64,000 bases of DNA, taken from assembly GCF_004319545.1 (NCBI RefSeq), contig NZ_CP036313.1, positions 3,970,501 to 4,034,500 on the forward strand. Reading direction: 5' to 3'. The notes beneath the pieces were generated by a model. That model was not told the DNA's origin. It made no database searches and worked only from the letters and a program-made list of their open reading frames with translations. Every line of letters begins with the position of its first letter. The stretch's first letter is position 1. A program made the translations under genes and the position numbers. The stretch comes from Desulfobacter hydrogenophilus. GTDB lineage: Bacteria; Desulfobacterota; Desulfobacteria; Desulfobacterales; Desulfobacteraceae. Below are positions 26,782-35,595 of this stretch, one piece after another.

Positions 26782-27468
26782 CTACCTTTTCCGCAGGAAA
26801 GAAAGGCTTAGGTTTACCGTAAATGCAATCGCCATCAAAACAATGCCCAACGCAATGCCGTCGGCAAACATGCCTTTGTTGGTTTCCAGGGCAATGGCCG
26901 TGGTCATGGTCCGGGTGTGATATTTTATATTTCCGCCCACAATCATGGAGATGCCCACCTCGGTAAGGATACGCCCGTATGCCGTAACAGCGGCGGTAAG
27001 AATACCAAACCGGACCTCCCACAGGCAGGTCAAAATGATATTTTTTTTTCCTGCACCCAGAGAAACCAGGGTCAGCTTCAGGGCCGGATCGATATTTTCA
27101 ATGATGGAGGCCGTGATGGCCGCCACCACCGGAAAGGCCAGGATGGTCTGGCCCACGGCAATGCCAGTCAGGGTAAATAAAAGGTTCATATCGCCCAAAG
27201 GACCTTTGGAAGAGATAAACGCATAGACAATCAGTCCCACGCAAACCGTAGGCAGGGCCAGAAGTGTGTCCAAAAGCGTTCTTATGGAGCGTTTGAACCG
27301 AAAATCAAAGTATCCCAGAATAAACCCGCAAGGCAGTCCCGTTAAAAGGCTGACCAGCATAGACCCGGTCGATGCTTTGACCGTGGCTGAAACTGCCGAC
27401 CAGGTGGAGGTATCCCCATTGATCAGCAGTTCCATCGCCTTAAGAAACCCTTCAACCAGAAATGCCAT
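26782..27468 (-). CDS. tupB: Tungstate ABC transporter permease TupB
   Basis: 228 residues, five or six membrane helices (e.g. AVSATVKASTGSMLVSLLTGLPCGFILGY, TLLDTLLALPTVCVGLIVYAFI, AVGQTILAFPVVAAITASII, GMFADGIALGIVLMAIAFTVNLSLSF). The coupling loop is LTLVSLGAGKKNIILTCLWE. NGDTSTW near the N-terminus and the overall pattern match TupB/WtpB-type permeases. It lies between tupA (35 bases upstream) and tupC (6 bases downstream). Confidence 0.9.
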   Translation of the reverse strand: MAFLVEGFLKAMELLINGDTSTWSAVSATVKASTGSMLVSLLTGLPCGFILGYFDFRFKRSIRTLLDTLLALPTVCVGLIVYAFISSKGPLGDMNLLFTLTGIAVGQTILAFPVVAAITASIIENIDPALKLTLVSLGAGKKNIILTCLWEVRFGILTAAVTAYGRILTEVGISMIVGGNIKYHTRTMTTAIALETNKGMFADGIALGIVLMAIAFTVNLSLSFLRKR

Positions 27469-27503
27469 AATGACCTTTATAAAAGCAGAGTGACCGGCGC
27501 CGG

Positions 27504-28337
27504 CTATTTAGCATTGGGGATAAACAGTCTTTTCCCCAGAAGCCGGAATTCGCCGATCTTATTTTGGGCTGATTCCGAGGCCATCCAATCGGAAAATTTT
27601 AAAGCCAGGTCATACTTGGCATCAGGGCAGTTTTTGGGATTCAGGGTCAACACCGAGTACTGGTTCAAAAGGATGTCGTCCCCTTCCACCAGCACCGTCA
27701 AAGGGGCATCCCCGCCCTGCTGGTCCTGGTATTTAATATAGGTGCCCCGGTCGGTCATGGTGTAGCCATTTCTTTCCTGGCTAACATTGATGGTGGCCAG
27801 CATGCCCTGACCGGTTTGGACGTACCATTCCTCTTTGTCCGGCAATGCAATGCCTGCATTTTTCCAGAGCAATTTCTCTTTCTTGTTGGTACCGGAATCA
27901 TCCCCCCGGCTCATGAAAAAGGCTTTATTTGTTTTGATGGCTGACAGGGCCTGGGAAATATTTTTGCCTTTTAATCCGGCCGGGTCTGATTTCGGACCAA
28001 TGATCACAAAATCATTATACATTATTTCACGTCGGTCTTTGCCAAAACCATTGGCTATATATGTCTTTTCTGCCGGGGGGGCATGGACCAGCAGTACATC
28101 CACATCACAGTTCTGGCCAAGTTTCAGGGCGTTGCCTGTTCCCGTGGAAGTCCATTTCAGGGCGATTCCGGTTTCCTGTTCAAAAAAAGGAATCAGATAA
28201 TCAAGCAAGCCTGTGTTGTCTGTGGAAGTCGTGGTGGCCATCATCAGTTCCCCTTTTTCAGCCGACTGCACCGTAAGGGCACAAGATAAAACCATGAGGC
28301 CGGAAACCAATACGGATAAACATTTTCTGGATTTCAT
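27504..28337 (-). CDS. tupA: Tungstate-binding protein TupA
   Basis: 277 residues with a Sec signal peptide (MKSRKCLSVLVSGLMVLSC..., cleavage after ~VQSA). The mature start MATTTSTDNTGLLDYLIP is the TupA hallmark; the TTTS residues contact the oxyanion. Further family features are WTSTGTGNALKLGQNCDVDVLLVHAP, MSRGDDSGTNKKE and YTMTDRGTYI. It delivers tungstate to the TupB/TupC transporter. AAGGAG precedes the ATG, and a good promoter lies about 100 bases upstream, so this is the first gene of the operon. Confidence 0.95.
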   Translation of the reverse strand: MKSRKCLSVLVSGLMVLSCALTVQSAEKGELMMATTTSTDNTGLLDYLIPFFEQETGIALKWTSTGTGNALKLGQNCDVDVLLVHAPPAEKTYIANGFGKDRREIMYNDFVIIGPKSDPAGLKGKNISQALSAIKTNKAFFMSRGDDSGTNKKEKLLWKNAGIALPDKEEWYVQTGQGMLATINVSQERNGYTMTDRGTYIKYQDQQGGDAPLTVLVEGDDILLNQYSVLTLNPKNCPDAKYDLALKFSDWMASESAQNKIGEFRLLGKRLFIPNAK

Positions 28338-28414
28338 TTTTTCTCCTTTAATAATTAAGGTGAATAAGTGTTGCGGTTTTGTTTTTGCTGAAAATATGCG
28401 AAATCAATTTTGTT

Positions 28415-28443
28415 TCATAAGACAGGATGCTGCAGTTTGTCAA
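28415..28443 (-). promoter_or_regulatory. Candidate sigma-70 promoter of tupABC
   Basis: On the minus strand TTGACA (28443-28438) and TTATGA (28420-28415) are 17 bases apart, 78 bases upstream of the tupA start. The -35 box is perfect. Confidence 0.6.
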
Positions 28444-28655
28444 CACATAGATATTTGAAATTCGGTATTTTTGAATGCAGCCCTGCTAAAAATTGTTAAG
28501 GATTTAATGTCGTCGGTTTTCCTGCGATTTTTTTAAATTTAAATGGGGTTTTGAATATATTTGAGTGTTGAAACCTTTTTTATTTTCATATAGGATATAT
28601 TGAAATTCGAAAATAGCGAAGGTCGTTATAATATAAATACTTATTTTAAATAAAA

Positions 28656-28866
28656 ATCAGTTTTAACCCTATCGTTGCATAAAAAAGTTAGTAGATGAGC
28701 CTGTGAACCATCCGACTCAAGCGTTTCTAAGTTTTTTAAGCAATTTTCAGGAATGCACTTTTGGTGAAGTCCTGAATTATCCTAAAAAAATGGTTTTCCA
28801 TAATGATAGCAACCGTCTTCCTATTCAATGGTGCTTATTTTATGCAACGTTAGGGTTAAGACTGAT
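28656..28866. repeat. 211-bp MITE-like element with 29-bp inverted ends
   Basis: The left arm (28656-28684, containing AACCCTATCGTTGCATAAAA) matches the complement of the right arm (28838-28866) in 27 of 29 positions. The interior has no convincing gene. The right arm also encodes the end (SLNPNVA, stop) of a minus-strand frame 28840-29031 that contains KALDMPAKKRIDRAICRQFQ and NEHVSINTKRHISL. That frame may be a remnant of an insertion-sequence gene. The region 28444-29052 otherwise holds only the upstream DNA of the chemoreceptor gene. Confidence 0.6.
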
Positions 28867-29052
28867 ATGTCTTTTCGTGTTGATACTTACATGTTCATTG
28901 CGAACTGAACACTGGAATTGCCTGCATATCGCTCTATCAATCCGTTTCTTTGCTGGCATGTCCAATGCCTTAAAGCAGAAATGCTGGCCCCCATCATCCC
29001 ATGGGAGCGTCTGCATTGGTCTAATATTCATAAAACGTAAAGGAGTTTAAAG

Positions 29053-31389
29053 ATGAAGCTGAATACTAAGATATCTTTTATAAGCCTGGTCGGATTAAGT
29101 ATCATGTTGATTATCAGTCTGCTGGCCACAATCATCTATTTTAACAGGATTAAAGGAGCACAAATTGAAAAAAGCGCAAAGGCCGCCCAGCGACAATTTG
29201 AAATGGCCATGGCAGCCAAAAAAAAGGTGTGGCTAACCAATGCGCTTCAGGTGGCAGCCAATGGAAATATAAAAAAAGCAATTCTGGAGAATGACCGAAA
29301 ACTTGCTGACAGTGTTTTGAAACGCCTGGGTAAAACTTTTAAGGAAAATACTGGATTCAAAAACGTTCAGGTTCACCTGATTGATAAAAATCTTCATTCT
29401 TTTTACAAATCCTGGGCGCCGGATTCACACGGGGAATCCCTTGGATATTCAAAGGGATATGCCCAGGTTAAAAATACACTTAAGCCTGATGTTGCCATGG
29501 AAGTTTCCGGCAAAGGCATTCGCCTTAAGGGGCTGTTTCCTATTATAGATGGAAATCAATTCCTTGGTATCGCCAATTTTGAGGGGGGATTAAACTCCAT
29601 TAAGCACACATTAAAAAACCATGACGTCGATTTTATCTATTTTATGGATACCGAAGACTTAAATATAGCCAAAGGCATGAAAAGCAAGCCACGGGTGGCG
29701 GATTTCATTTTAAATCAAAATGATGTGGATGAAGATTATTGGGCCTATCTTCAAAAACCGGGAATCGTAAATAAAATTTTGGATGCGCCTTTTTTTCTGG
29801 ACAAAGAGTATCTTAACATCAAAGGTCAGTTTGAAGGATTTGGCGGATCAAAGTCTGGGGTGTATATGCTTGGGGTGAAGGACAAAATCGCCCTGGCCAA
29901 CGTCTATACGTTGGAGAAATTAATGTTTACCATGTTCAGCCTGTTGTTCGGTATTTTTTTACTTTTTATTTTTGGCCTGGTCTTTTTTATGAGTAGAAGT
30001 GTTGTGTCGCCCATTAAAACAATTGCTGACGGCATGAAGGACATTGCCCAGGGCGAAGGGGACCTGACCAAGCGTCTCAAGGTTGTTTCCAGGGATGAAA
30101 TCGGACAGCTTTGCCGTGCATTTAACACCTTTATCGAGAAATTGGACAAGCTGATCTGGAATGTTAATGACCGGAATCAGAATTTGGGAATGATTTCCAA
30201 TGAAGTGTCCGGAGTCGCAGCGTTGATGTCGTCTGCTGCCAGCAGTGTGTCTAAGCAGGCCAATACGGTTTATGTCGCCGCAGAGGAAATGAATTCAAAT
30301 ATGAACACTGTGGCAGCTGCGGTGGAACAGGCCACAGTGAACGCCAATCATATAGCAGCGGCCACCGAGGAGATGACGGCATCTATCCGTGAAATTTCAG
30401 AGAATACTGGTAAAACCAGACAGATCACCGATCAGGCAGTTATAGATGCCGGCAGCGCCTCGGATAAGATCGCAGATCTTGGTATTTCTGCCCAGGATAT
30501 TGGAAATGTTTTGAACACCATCCAGAAAATTAGTGAACAGACCAATCTTTTGGCGCTAAATGCAACCATTGAAGCAGCCAGGGCCGGAGAAGCAGGCAAA
30601 GGATTTGCCGTGGTTGCCGACGAGATAAAGCAATTGGCCGGCCAGACATCCAAGGCCACAGTGGATATTCGGGAGAAGGTTGAAAAGATTCAGGGTATCA
30701 GCAGCCAGGCCGTGAAGGAGATCGACAGGGTGGTTGCTACCATTGATGAAGTGGATGGGCAGGTCAACATGGTTGCCGCATCCATCGAGGAGCAGGCCAC
30801 AACCACGGAAGATATCTCTTCCAACATCCAGCAGATTTCTACAGGGATTTCCGATATCCAGGAAACCATTCTACATGTGTCTGAGATCTCAAACCGAATT
30901 TCCCAGGAAATTTATGCAGTAAAGGAAGCTTCAGCCGAGATGAACGAATACAGCCAAGAAGTTGAAAACGATGCGGAGATTCAAAACGGGATGGCAGGCG
31001 ATGTCATTGAGATGATGAGCCAGTTTCAGATGAGTGATAAAGGTTTTCATGCTGCCCCTGTCAAGCGAACGCATAGCCTGTGGAAAAAAGAACTATCAAA
31101 CCTGTTATCCGGCAACCAGGAAGAGATCCGTATGGATCAGCTGATCGATCATCGTAATTGTGACTTTGGTCAGTGGTATTTTGGGCCGGGGATGAAAAAA
31201 TATGAGAAAAGCCAAGGATATAAAAAGCTTGGGGATATACATGAAAGCGTCCATGAAATAGGCGGCCGGGTGGCAGCACTTTTCAAGGAAGGGAAAGTTG
31301 ATGATGCCCATGACCTTTTCAAACAATATGGAAAGGTTACCCTGGAATTGTTTGAATTGCTGGATGGACTGGAAACCCAGAATTCATAA
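29053..31389 (+). CDS. Methyl-accepting chemotaxis protein with C-terminal CZB domain
   Basis: 778 residues. Membrane helices at ~8-30 and ~290-313 flank a periplasmic sensor domain of about 260 residues (Cache-like: [25 protein letters not shown]). Then HAMP (~315-367) and a long signalling coiled coil with hairpin tip [23 protein letters not shown]. The C-terminal domain (~675-760) has [13 protein letters not shown] and [11 protein letters not shown], the His/Cys ligands of a chemoreceptor zinc-binding (CZB) domain. CZB receptors respond to zinc or oxidants such as hypochlorite in other bacteria; here that is inference. AAAGGAG precedes the ATG. No che genes are adjacent. Confidence 0.95.
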   Translation: MKLNTKISFISLVGLSIMLIISLLATIIYFNRIKGAQIEKSAKAAQRQFEMAMAAKKKVWLTNALQVAANGNIKKAILENDRKLADSVLKRLGKTFKENTGFKNVQVHLIDKNLHSFYKSWAPDSHGESLGYSKGYAQVKNTLKPDVAMEVSGKGIRLKGLFPIIDGNQFLGIANFEGGLNSIKHTLKNHDVDFIYFMDTEDLNIAKGMKSKPRVADFILNQNDVDEDYWAYLQKPGIVNKILDAPFFLDKEYLNIKGQFEGFGGSKSGVYMLGVKDKIALANVYTLEKLMFTMFSLLFGIFLLFIFGLVFFMSRSVVSPIKTIADGMKDIAQGEGDLTKRLKVVSRDEIGQLCRAFNTFIEKLDKLIWNVNDRNQNLGMISNEVSGVAALMSSAASSVSKQANTVYVAAEEMNSNMNTVAAAVEQATVNANHIAAATEEMTASIREISENTGKTRQITDQAVIDAGSASDKIADLGISAQDIGNVLNTIQKISEQTNLLALNATIEAARAGEAGKGFAVVADEIKQLAGQTSKATVDIREKVEKIQGISSQAVKEIDRVVATIDEVDGQVNMVAASIEEQATTTEDISSNIQQISTGISDIQETILHVSEISNRISQEIYAVKEASAEMNEYSQEVENDAEIQNGMAGDVIEMMSQFQMSDKGFHAAPVKRTHSLWKKELSNLLSGNQEEIRMDQLIDHRNCDFGQWYFGPGMKKYEKSQGYKKLGDIHESVHEIGGRVAALFKEGKVDDAHDLFKQYGKVTLELFELLDGLETQNS

Positions 31390-31508
31390 GTATTTGACTT
31401 CCATAGCATGTTATGTCGTTTAAAATTTTTTATCATTTTTTTACTATGGAATGGCATAACATAGCATACGTTTAACGTATTTTATAAAAATAAGGCCCAT
31501 GATCGGAA

Positions 31509-31640
31509 TAAAACATTCCAAAATATGGTTTAGAATTTTCGTTCGTATTCAAGGCGTGGCAATGGGAGCATAATAAATATATGTACCCATTGACACAACG
31601 AAGAAGACAGATGAAAAGGCAAACCATATGGAATGTTTTA
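31509..31640. repeat. 132-bp palindromic element in the 31390-31843 gap
   Basis: TAAAACATTCC (31509-31519) and ATATGGTTT (31523-31531) are inverted at 31621-31640 with a 3-base bulge. Inside, CAATGGG and CCCATTG form a second stem. The whole can fold into one long hairpin with a central AT-rich loop. Nearby, TGTTATG/CATAACA repeats flank an AT-rich stretch around 31410-31465 and may terminate the chemoreceptor gene. No gene is seen in this 454-bp gap. Confidence 0.5.
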
Positions 31641-31843
31641 TTTTGAACTTGGGGCTAACGTTCCCGCAGCATAAGCTGTATCTGCTTTTTTTATCACAAC
31701 ATCGGATCACTGAAGCATTTACAGACTGCAAACAATAAAAACTGCGGTAAAAATTTTTCGGAAATGATATTTACGGTAATCAATCGCATTAAACCACCAG
31801 CTCTGCTGGTGTGATCCTGATTTTGTGATAGAAAGTTTATTGA

Positions 31844-34102
31844 TCAGCTTATCTCTTTAGGGTTCCGGTCAAACAACCCTAAAAAATATTGCTCAGGCAT
31901 GGGGTGTCCAAAAAGGAATCCCTGGACAATGTCACACCCCATTTTTTCTAGAAGCTTAGCCTGCTTTTCTTCTTCAACCCCTTCGGCAATAACCTGCAAG
32001 CCTAAATTATGCGCCATGTCAATGATCGTTTTGACCATTACGGCAGCATTGAGGCTAACCAGGATCTGCCTGATAAAAGAGATATCTATTTTTACATAGT
32101 CAATGGGCAGTTTTTGAAGATAGGCCAACGAAGAGTACCCGGTTCCAAAATCATCAAGGGCTATGGTAAATCCCATCTGTTTTAATTGCTTTAGGTTTTC
32201 AATGGCTTTTTCAGGGTTTGACATAACAAGGGTTTCAGTTATTTCAAACTCAATGCTTTCCGGGGAAATTTTATTTTGCTCAAGAATGCTTGCTACGTTA
32301 TCGGATAGATTGTTTTGATCCAGTTGCAATGCAGACACATTCACCGCAATATGCACATTTGTATGGCCTGCCCGGTGCAATGCCCGGCAGGTTTTACACG
32401 CGGTGTCAAGAACCCATTCTCCAATGGAAACAATCATGCCGTTCTTTTCGGCAACCGGGATAAAATCGGAAGGCGAAATAAATTTCCCCTTTTCTATTTC
32501 CCATCGAAGTAAGGCTTCGGCCCCCATAATTTTTTTCTCCAGAAGCCTGACCTTGGGCTGAAAATAGAGCTGAAACTGTTGGTCGGTTATCGCTTTTCTT
32601 AGATTATTTCCCATCTCAAACAGTTCAATGGAGGCCTGGTTCATGGACTCTGAATAAAAAGAAAAAACGCTCGGCCCTTTTTTTTTGGCATCATACAGAG
32701 CTGTTTCCGTATTTTTTAATAAATTCCCGGGATCTGTACCATCTTCCGGGAACACGGCGGCACCGATACTTGCGGAAATGAAAATCTCTTTTTGGTCCAC
32801 ATAAACCGGATGGTTAAATTCGTTTAGCAGCCTTTGGCACGCCTGGCCAATTTCAAAAATATCGTTTGTGTTTTGCAGGAGAATAATAAATTCGTCTCCG
32901 CCCATGCGGGCCATAGGGACCTTTTTTGAGGTCAAGCGGGCCAGCATGTCACTGGATCTCAAACAGTTTTTTAATCTGTCTGAGATATCCTGCAGGCATT
33001 GATCTCCAGCGTTGTGGCCCAGACTTTCGTTAACCCGGTTGAAGTCATCAAGGTCTATGAGTGCCACGGCAAATTTTTTCCCGTATCGTCCTGCGTATTC
33101 GACCTCTGATTTCAGTGCCTTAAAAAAAAACTGCCGGTTGGGCAGCCCTGTCAAGGTATCGTGGTAAGCTAAAAAACAGGCTTTCTCTTCAGCTTTTTTT
33201 CTGTCAATTCCCAATGCAATCTTATCTGCAATTGAGGCAATGGCATCCAGTTCAGTTGTTTCAAGCCGTCGTCTTGAAAACATTGCCACAACCCCCATTG
33301 TTCGTCCCCCCACAATCAGGGGGTGGCCGGCAAATGCCGTTATTCTCTCTTTTTTTAGCCACGTTTTATCATCGATATCGAGGTCTTCCATAATTGAATT
33401 GGAAAGTACAGCTCTCTTTTCTTTGACAATCGTTTCAATTTTTAAATAGCCGGGGCAAACCATACAATCTTTACCGTCAAGAGGCGTAAATAACCCGTCA
33501 TTTTCGATCAGTTCAAGTTGATTGTTTTCATCATTCATAATCCAGATTCGGGCAAATGCAGTGTCAAGATAATGGACGATGGCACCGCAGCATTTAGCGG
33601 CCATTTCATTGATATCCGTTCCTTGGACAAGAATCGAGCCGATCTCTGCAGCCATCATGGCATGCCGGGTTCTTTCCTGTATTTTTTTTTCAAGAAAAAG
33701 ATTCTGCTCAAGAATTTGGTCATGGTACTCTTTCATTTTCAGCCCGTTGCTGATTCTTGTGACCAGTTCTGCCTTTTCAATGGGTTTATTGAGCAGGTCT
33801 GCAGCGCCCATGCTTAGTGCTTTGAGTTTTAATTTTGAGTCAAGCATCCCTGTGAGCATTACCACTGGAATAGATTCTGTCTTTTTGTCGCCCTTGAGCG
33901 TTTTAAGCATTTCAAACCCGTCTTTTTCAGGCATCAGAATATCACAGATCACCAGATCTATTTTTTTGTTCTGAATGAGGTGAATACCTTCATCCACGCT
34001 TTGGGCGATATGGAATTTCCAGTTTGCGGCATATTTGTGTAATATTCGTTTCAAACTTGCCAGGCATTTGAGATCATCATCGACGAAAAGGATATCCTTC
34101 AT
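31844..34102 (-). CDS. Response regulator REC-GAF-GGDEF-EAL (cyclic di-GMP turnover)
   Basis: 752 residues, cytoplasmic. Receiver at ~1-120 (VDDD, phospho-Asp54 in VICDILMPEKDG, LTG, NKP). GAF-like domain at ~150-300 (MAAEIGSILVQGTDINEMA, AGHPLIVGGRTMGVVAMFS). GGDEF at ~310-490 with intact MGGDEF. EAL at ~495-745 with GAEALLRW, the metal-binding DDFGTGYSS and VIAEGVEEE. Both catalytic motifs are intact, so the protein may make, degrade or switch between both activities. Neighbouring divergent HDOD gene and nearby kinases suggest a role in surface attachment or motility control. The ATG start is preceded by an A/G-rich sequence. Confidence 0.95.
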   Translation of the reverse strand: MKDILFVDDDLKCLASLKRILHKYAANWKFHIAQSVDEGIHLIQNKKIDLVICDILMPEKDGFEMLKTLKGDKKTESIPVVMLTGMLDSKLKLKALSMGAADLLNKPIEKAELVTRISNGLKMKEYHDQILEQNLFLEKKIQERTRHAMMAAEIGSILVQGTDINEMAAKCCGAIVHYLDTAFARIWIMNDENNQLELIENDGLFTPLDGKDCMVCPGYLKIETIVKEKRAVLSNSIMEDLDIDDKTWLKKERITAFAGHPLIVGGRTMGVVAMFSRRRLETTELDAIASIADKIALGIDRKKAEEKACFLAYHDTLTGLPNRQFFFKALKSEVEYAGRYGKKFAVALIDLDDFNRVNESLGHNAGDQCLQDISDRLKNCLRSSDMLARLTSKKVPMARMGGDEFIILLQNTNDIFEIGQACQRLLNEFNHPVYVDQKEIFISASIGAAVFPEDGTDPGNLLKNTETALYDAKKKGPSVFSFYSESMNQASIELFEMGNNLRKAITDQQFQLYFQPKVRLLEKKIMGAEALLRWEIEKGKFISPSDFIPVAEKNGMIVSIGEWVLDTACKTCRALHRAGHTNVHIAVNVSALQLDQNNLSDNVASILEQNKISPESIEFEITETLVMSNPEKAIENLKQLKQMGFTIALDDFGTGYSSLAYLQKLPIDYVKIDISFIRQILVSLNAAVMVKTIIDMAHNLGLQVIAEGVEEEKQAKLLEKMGCDIVQGFLFGHPMPEQYFLGLFDRNPKEIS

Positions 34103-34258
34103 AGAAATGGTTCCGTATCAAAAAGTTAACTTCAAGGCGTGTCTTAAACCGACCGATGTGTACTTTACAAACATTGAGATTAATGCCATATTTTCCAGAT
34201 CATTTGTTTAAAATTCGTTTGAACAATCACAGTAACAAGCTTTTTAGAGGCGCCCCAA

Positions 34259-35140
34259 TTGAATAAAACAAAAGCAGGATTTCTAAAACGATTTGGAAAG
34301 ATTCGGGATTTGCCTTCTTTGCCGTCAATTGTAACAAAAGTAAATGAAATGCTCAATGATCCAAACACAACAAATAATTCTTTATCCAGAGTGATTGAAA
34401 AGGATCAGGCCATTGTGTTTAAAATGCTTCAGCTGGTAAATTCCCCTTTTTTCGGGTTAAGAGAGAAAATTTTAACCACCAATGAGGCAGCCATTATTTT
34501 GGGGTTCGACGCCATACGAAATATTGTCCTATCGCTTTCAACCTTTAATATTTTGGATCATCTGTTTAAGAAAAAATTAAATGCGCATTTCAATGTTGAC
34601 CGTTTCTGGCGGCATTCCATTGGCGTTGCGGTTCTTAGCCGATATCTGGCGGAGAAGACAACGGTTGGAGACCCTGAAAAATGCTTTGTCTGCGGATTAC
34701 TTCATGACATGGGTAAACTGATGCTGGCCCATTATTTTCCCGATAATTTCATTCAGGTGATCGAACATGCCCGTCAAAATGACCTGGTTTACTTGGACGC
34801 AGAAAAAAAAATACTGCCGGCCTGTCATCCCGAAGTCGGATATTTTTTTGTAAAAAAGTGGAAACTTCCGCCGCATCTGGCCAATACAATTTATTCTCAT
34901 CATGCCATTCAACCCGGCGCGGCTTTCTCCGATGAAAGCATTATCGTAAATACGGCGGATGGTATTATTAACAGCTATTATGCGGATTTTTTGAACAACA
35001 ACACATCTCCGGGAAATATTAAATATGAATATTTTGATCCCCATGCCGGCAAACAGTTGAATGTTTGGATTGAAACCGCGCCTAATTGGTTTCCACAGGT
35101 TGAGCTTTTGATCAATGATGCATGTGCTTTTTTTTTATAA
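34259..35140 (+). CDS. HDOD-domain signalling protein
   Basis: 293 residues, cytoplasmic. The HDOD domain covers residues ~12-210: LPSLPSIVTKVNEMLNDPNT, VIEKDQAIVFKMLQLVNSPFF, IILGFDAIRNIVLSLS, FWRHSIGVAVLSRYLAE and LLHDMGKLMLAHYFPD. The HD pair is partly kept (LLHDMGK), but the full set of metal ligands for phosphodiesterase activity is not seen, as usual for HDOD. Such proteins act in regulatory networks with c-di-GMP and chemotaxis systems. The start is TTG at 34259 after AGAGG, diverging from the GGDEF-EAL gene 156 bases away. Its stop codon lies inside a dispersed repeat. Confidence 0.9.
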   Translation: MNKTKAGFLKRFGKIRDLPSLPSIVTKVNEMLNDPNTTNNSLSRVIEKDQAIVFKMLQLVNSPFFGLREKILTTNEAAIILGFDAIRNIVLSLSTFNILDHLFKKKLNAHFNVDRFWRHSIGVAVLSRYLAEKTTVGDPEKCFVCGLLHDMGKLMLAHYFPDNFIQVIEHARQNDLVYLDAEKKILPACHPEVGYFFVKKWKLPPHLANTIYSHHAIQPGAAFSDESIIVNTADGIINSYYADFLNNNTSPGNIKYEYFDPHAGKQLNVWIETAPNWFPQVELLINDACAFFL

Positions 35141-35164
35141 CAGCCATGGGTTGACTTGGCCTAT
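35134..35164 (+). repeat. Dispersed repeat (TATAACAGCCATGGG type), copy 1
   Basis: TATAACAGCCATGGGTTGAC continues TTGGCCTAT. Copies 2 and 3 are at 53499-53552 and 63684-63738. Here it overlaps the last codons of the HDOD gene. Confidence 0.7.
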
Positions 35165-35527
35165 TTGGATAAACTGTATACCTAAACAGGCGGGCAGGGA
35201 AAACCGACGTTTTTGTATTGACGGAAGGCATCAGATCTCGGAATGCGATGACAAGAGAAGGTGACATCACCTTAGTTTTAGACCAGGGCATGTACTCAAA
35301 GGGGTAACTTTTTTGTTGAGTCATAATCAATAATCCGTCTTTCTGAGATAGAGCCCCCGCAGATATAACAGCCCACATATTTACTGCATTGGGACAGCTT
35401 TTATCTTTGCAGAAGTTGTGTACGAGGACTTCATAGCCCCCGTTGGGACAAGCATTGATATGGTATCCTTGTTCCGTTGTCCGATAGTGTCGCATTAAAG
35501 GCTCAATAGCACCTAAAAAGTGCATTC

Positions 35528-35590
35528 CTATTGGACCTTTGATGCAACAAAGCAGGTGGACCCAAAGGCAAGCAATTTCGTCCAGGTTAT
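35528..35590 (-). repeat. 63-bp dispersed repeat, copy 2
   Basis: On the minus strand it matches 7268-7330 without gaps, ending in the shared 22-mer GTTGCATCAAAGGTCCAATA(G). It starts a few bases after the stop codon of the hybrid kinase. Confidence 0.6.
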
Positions 35591-35595
35591 AAAAT

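Noticed and set aside
28703..29050. 115-codon plus-strand frame upstream of the chemoreceptor
   Set aside because: It runs through the 211-bp palindromic element and has no start signal; composition is not protein-like. It is better explained as repeat DNA.
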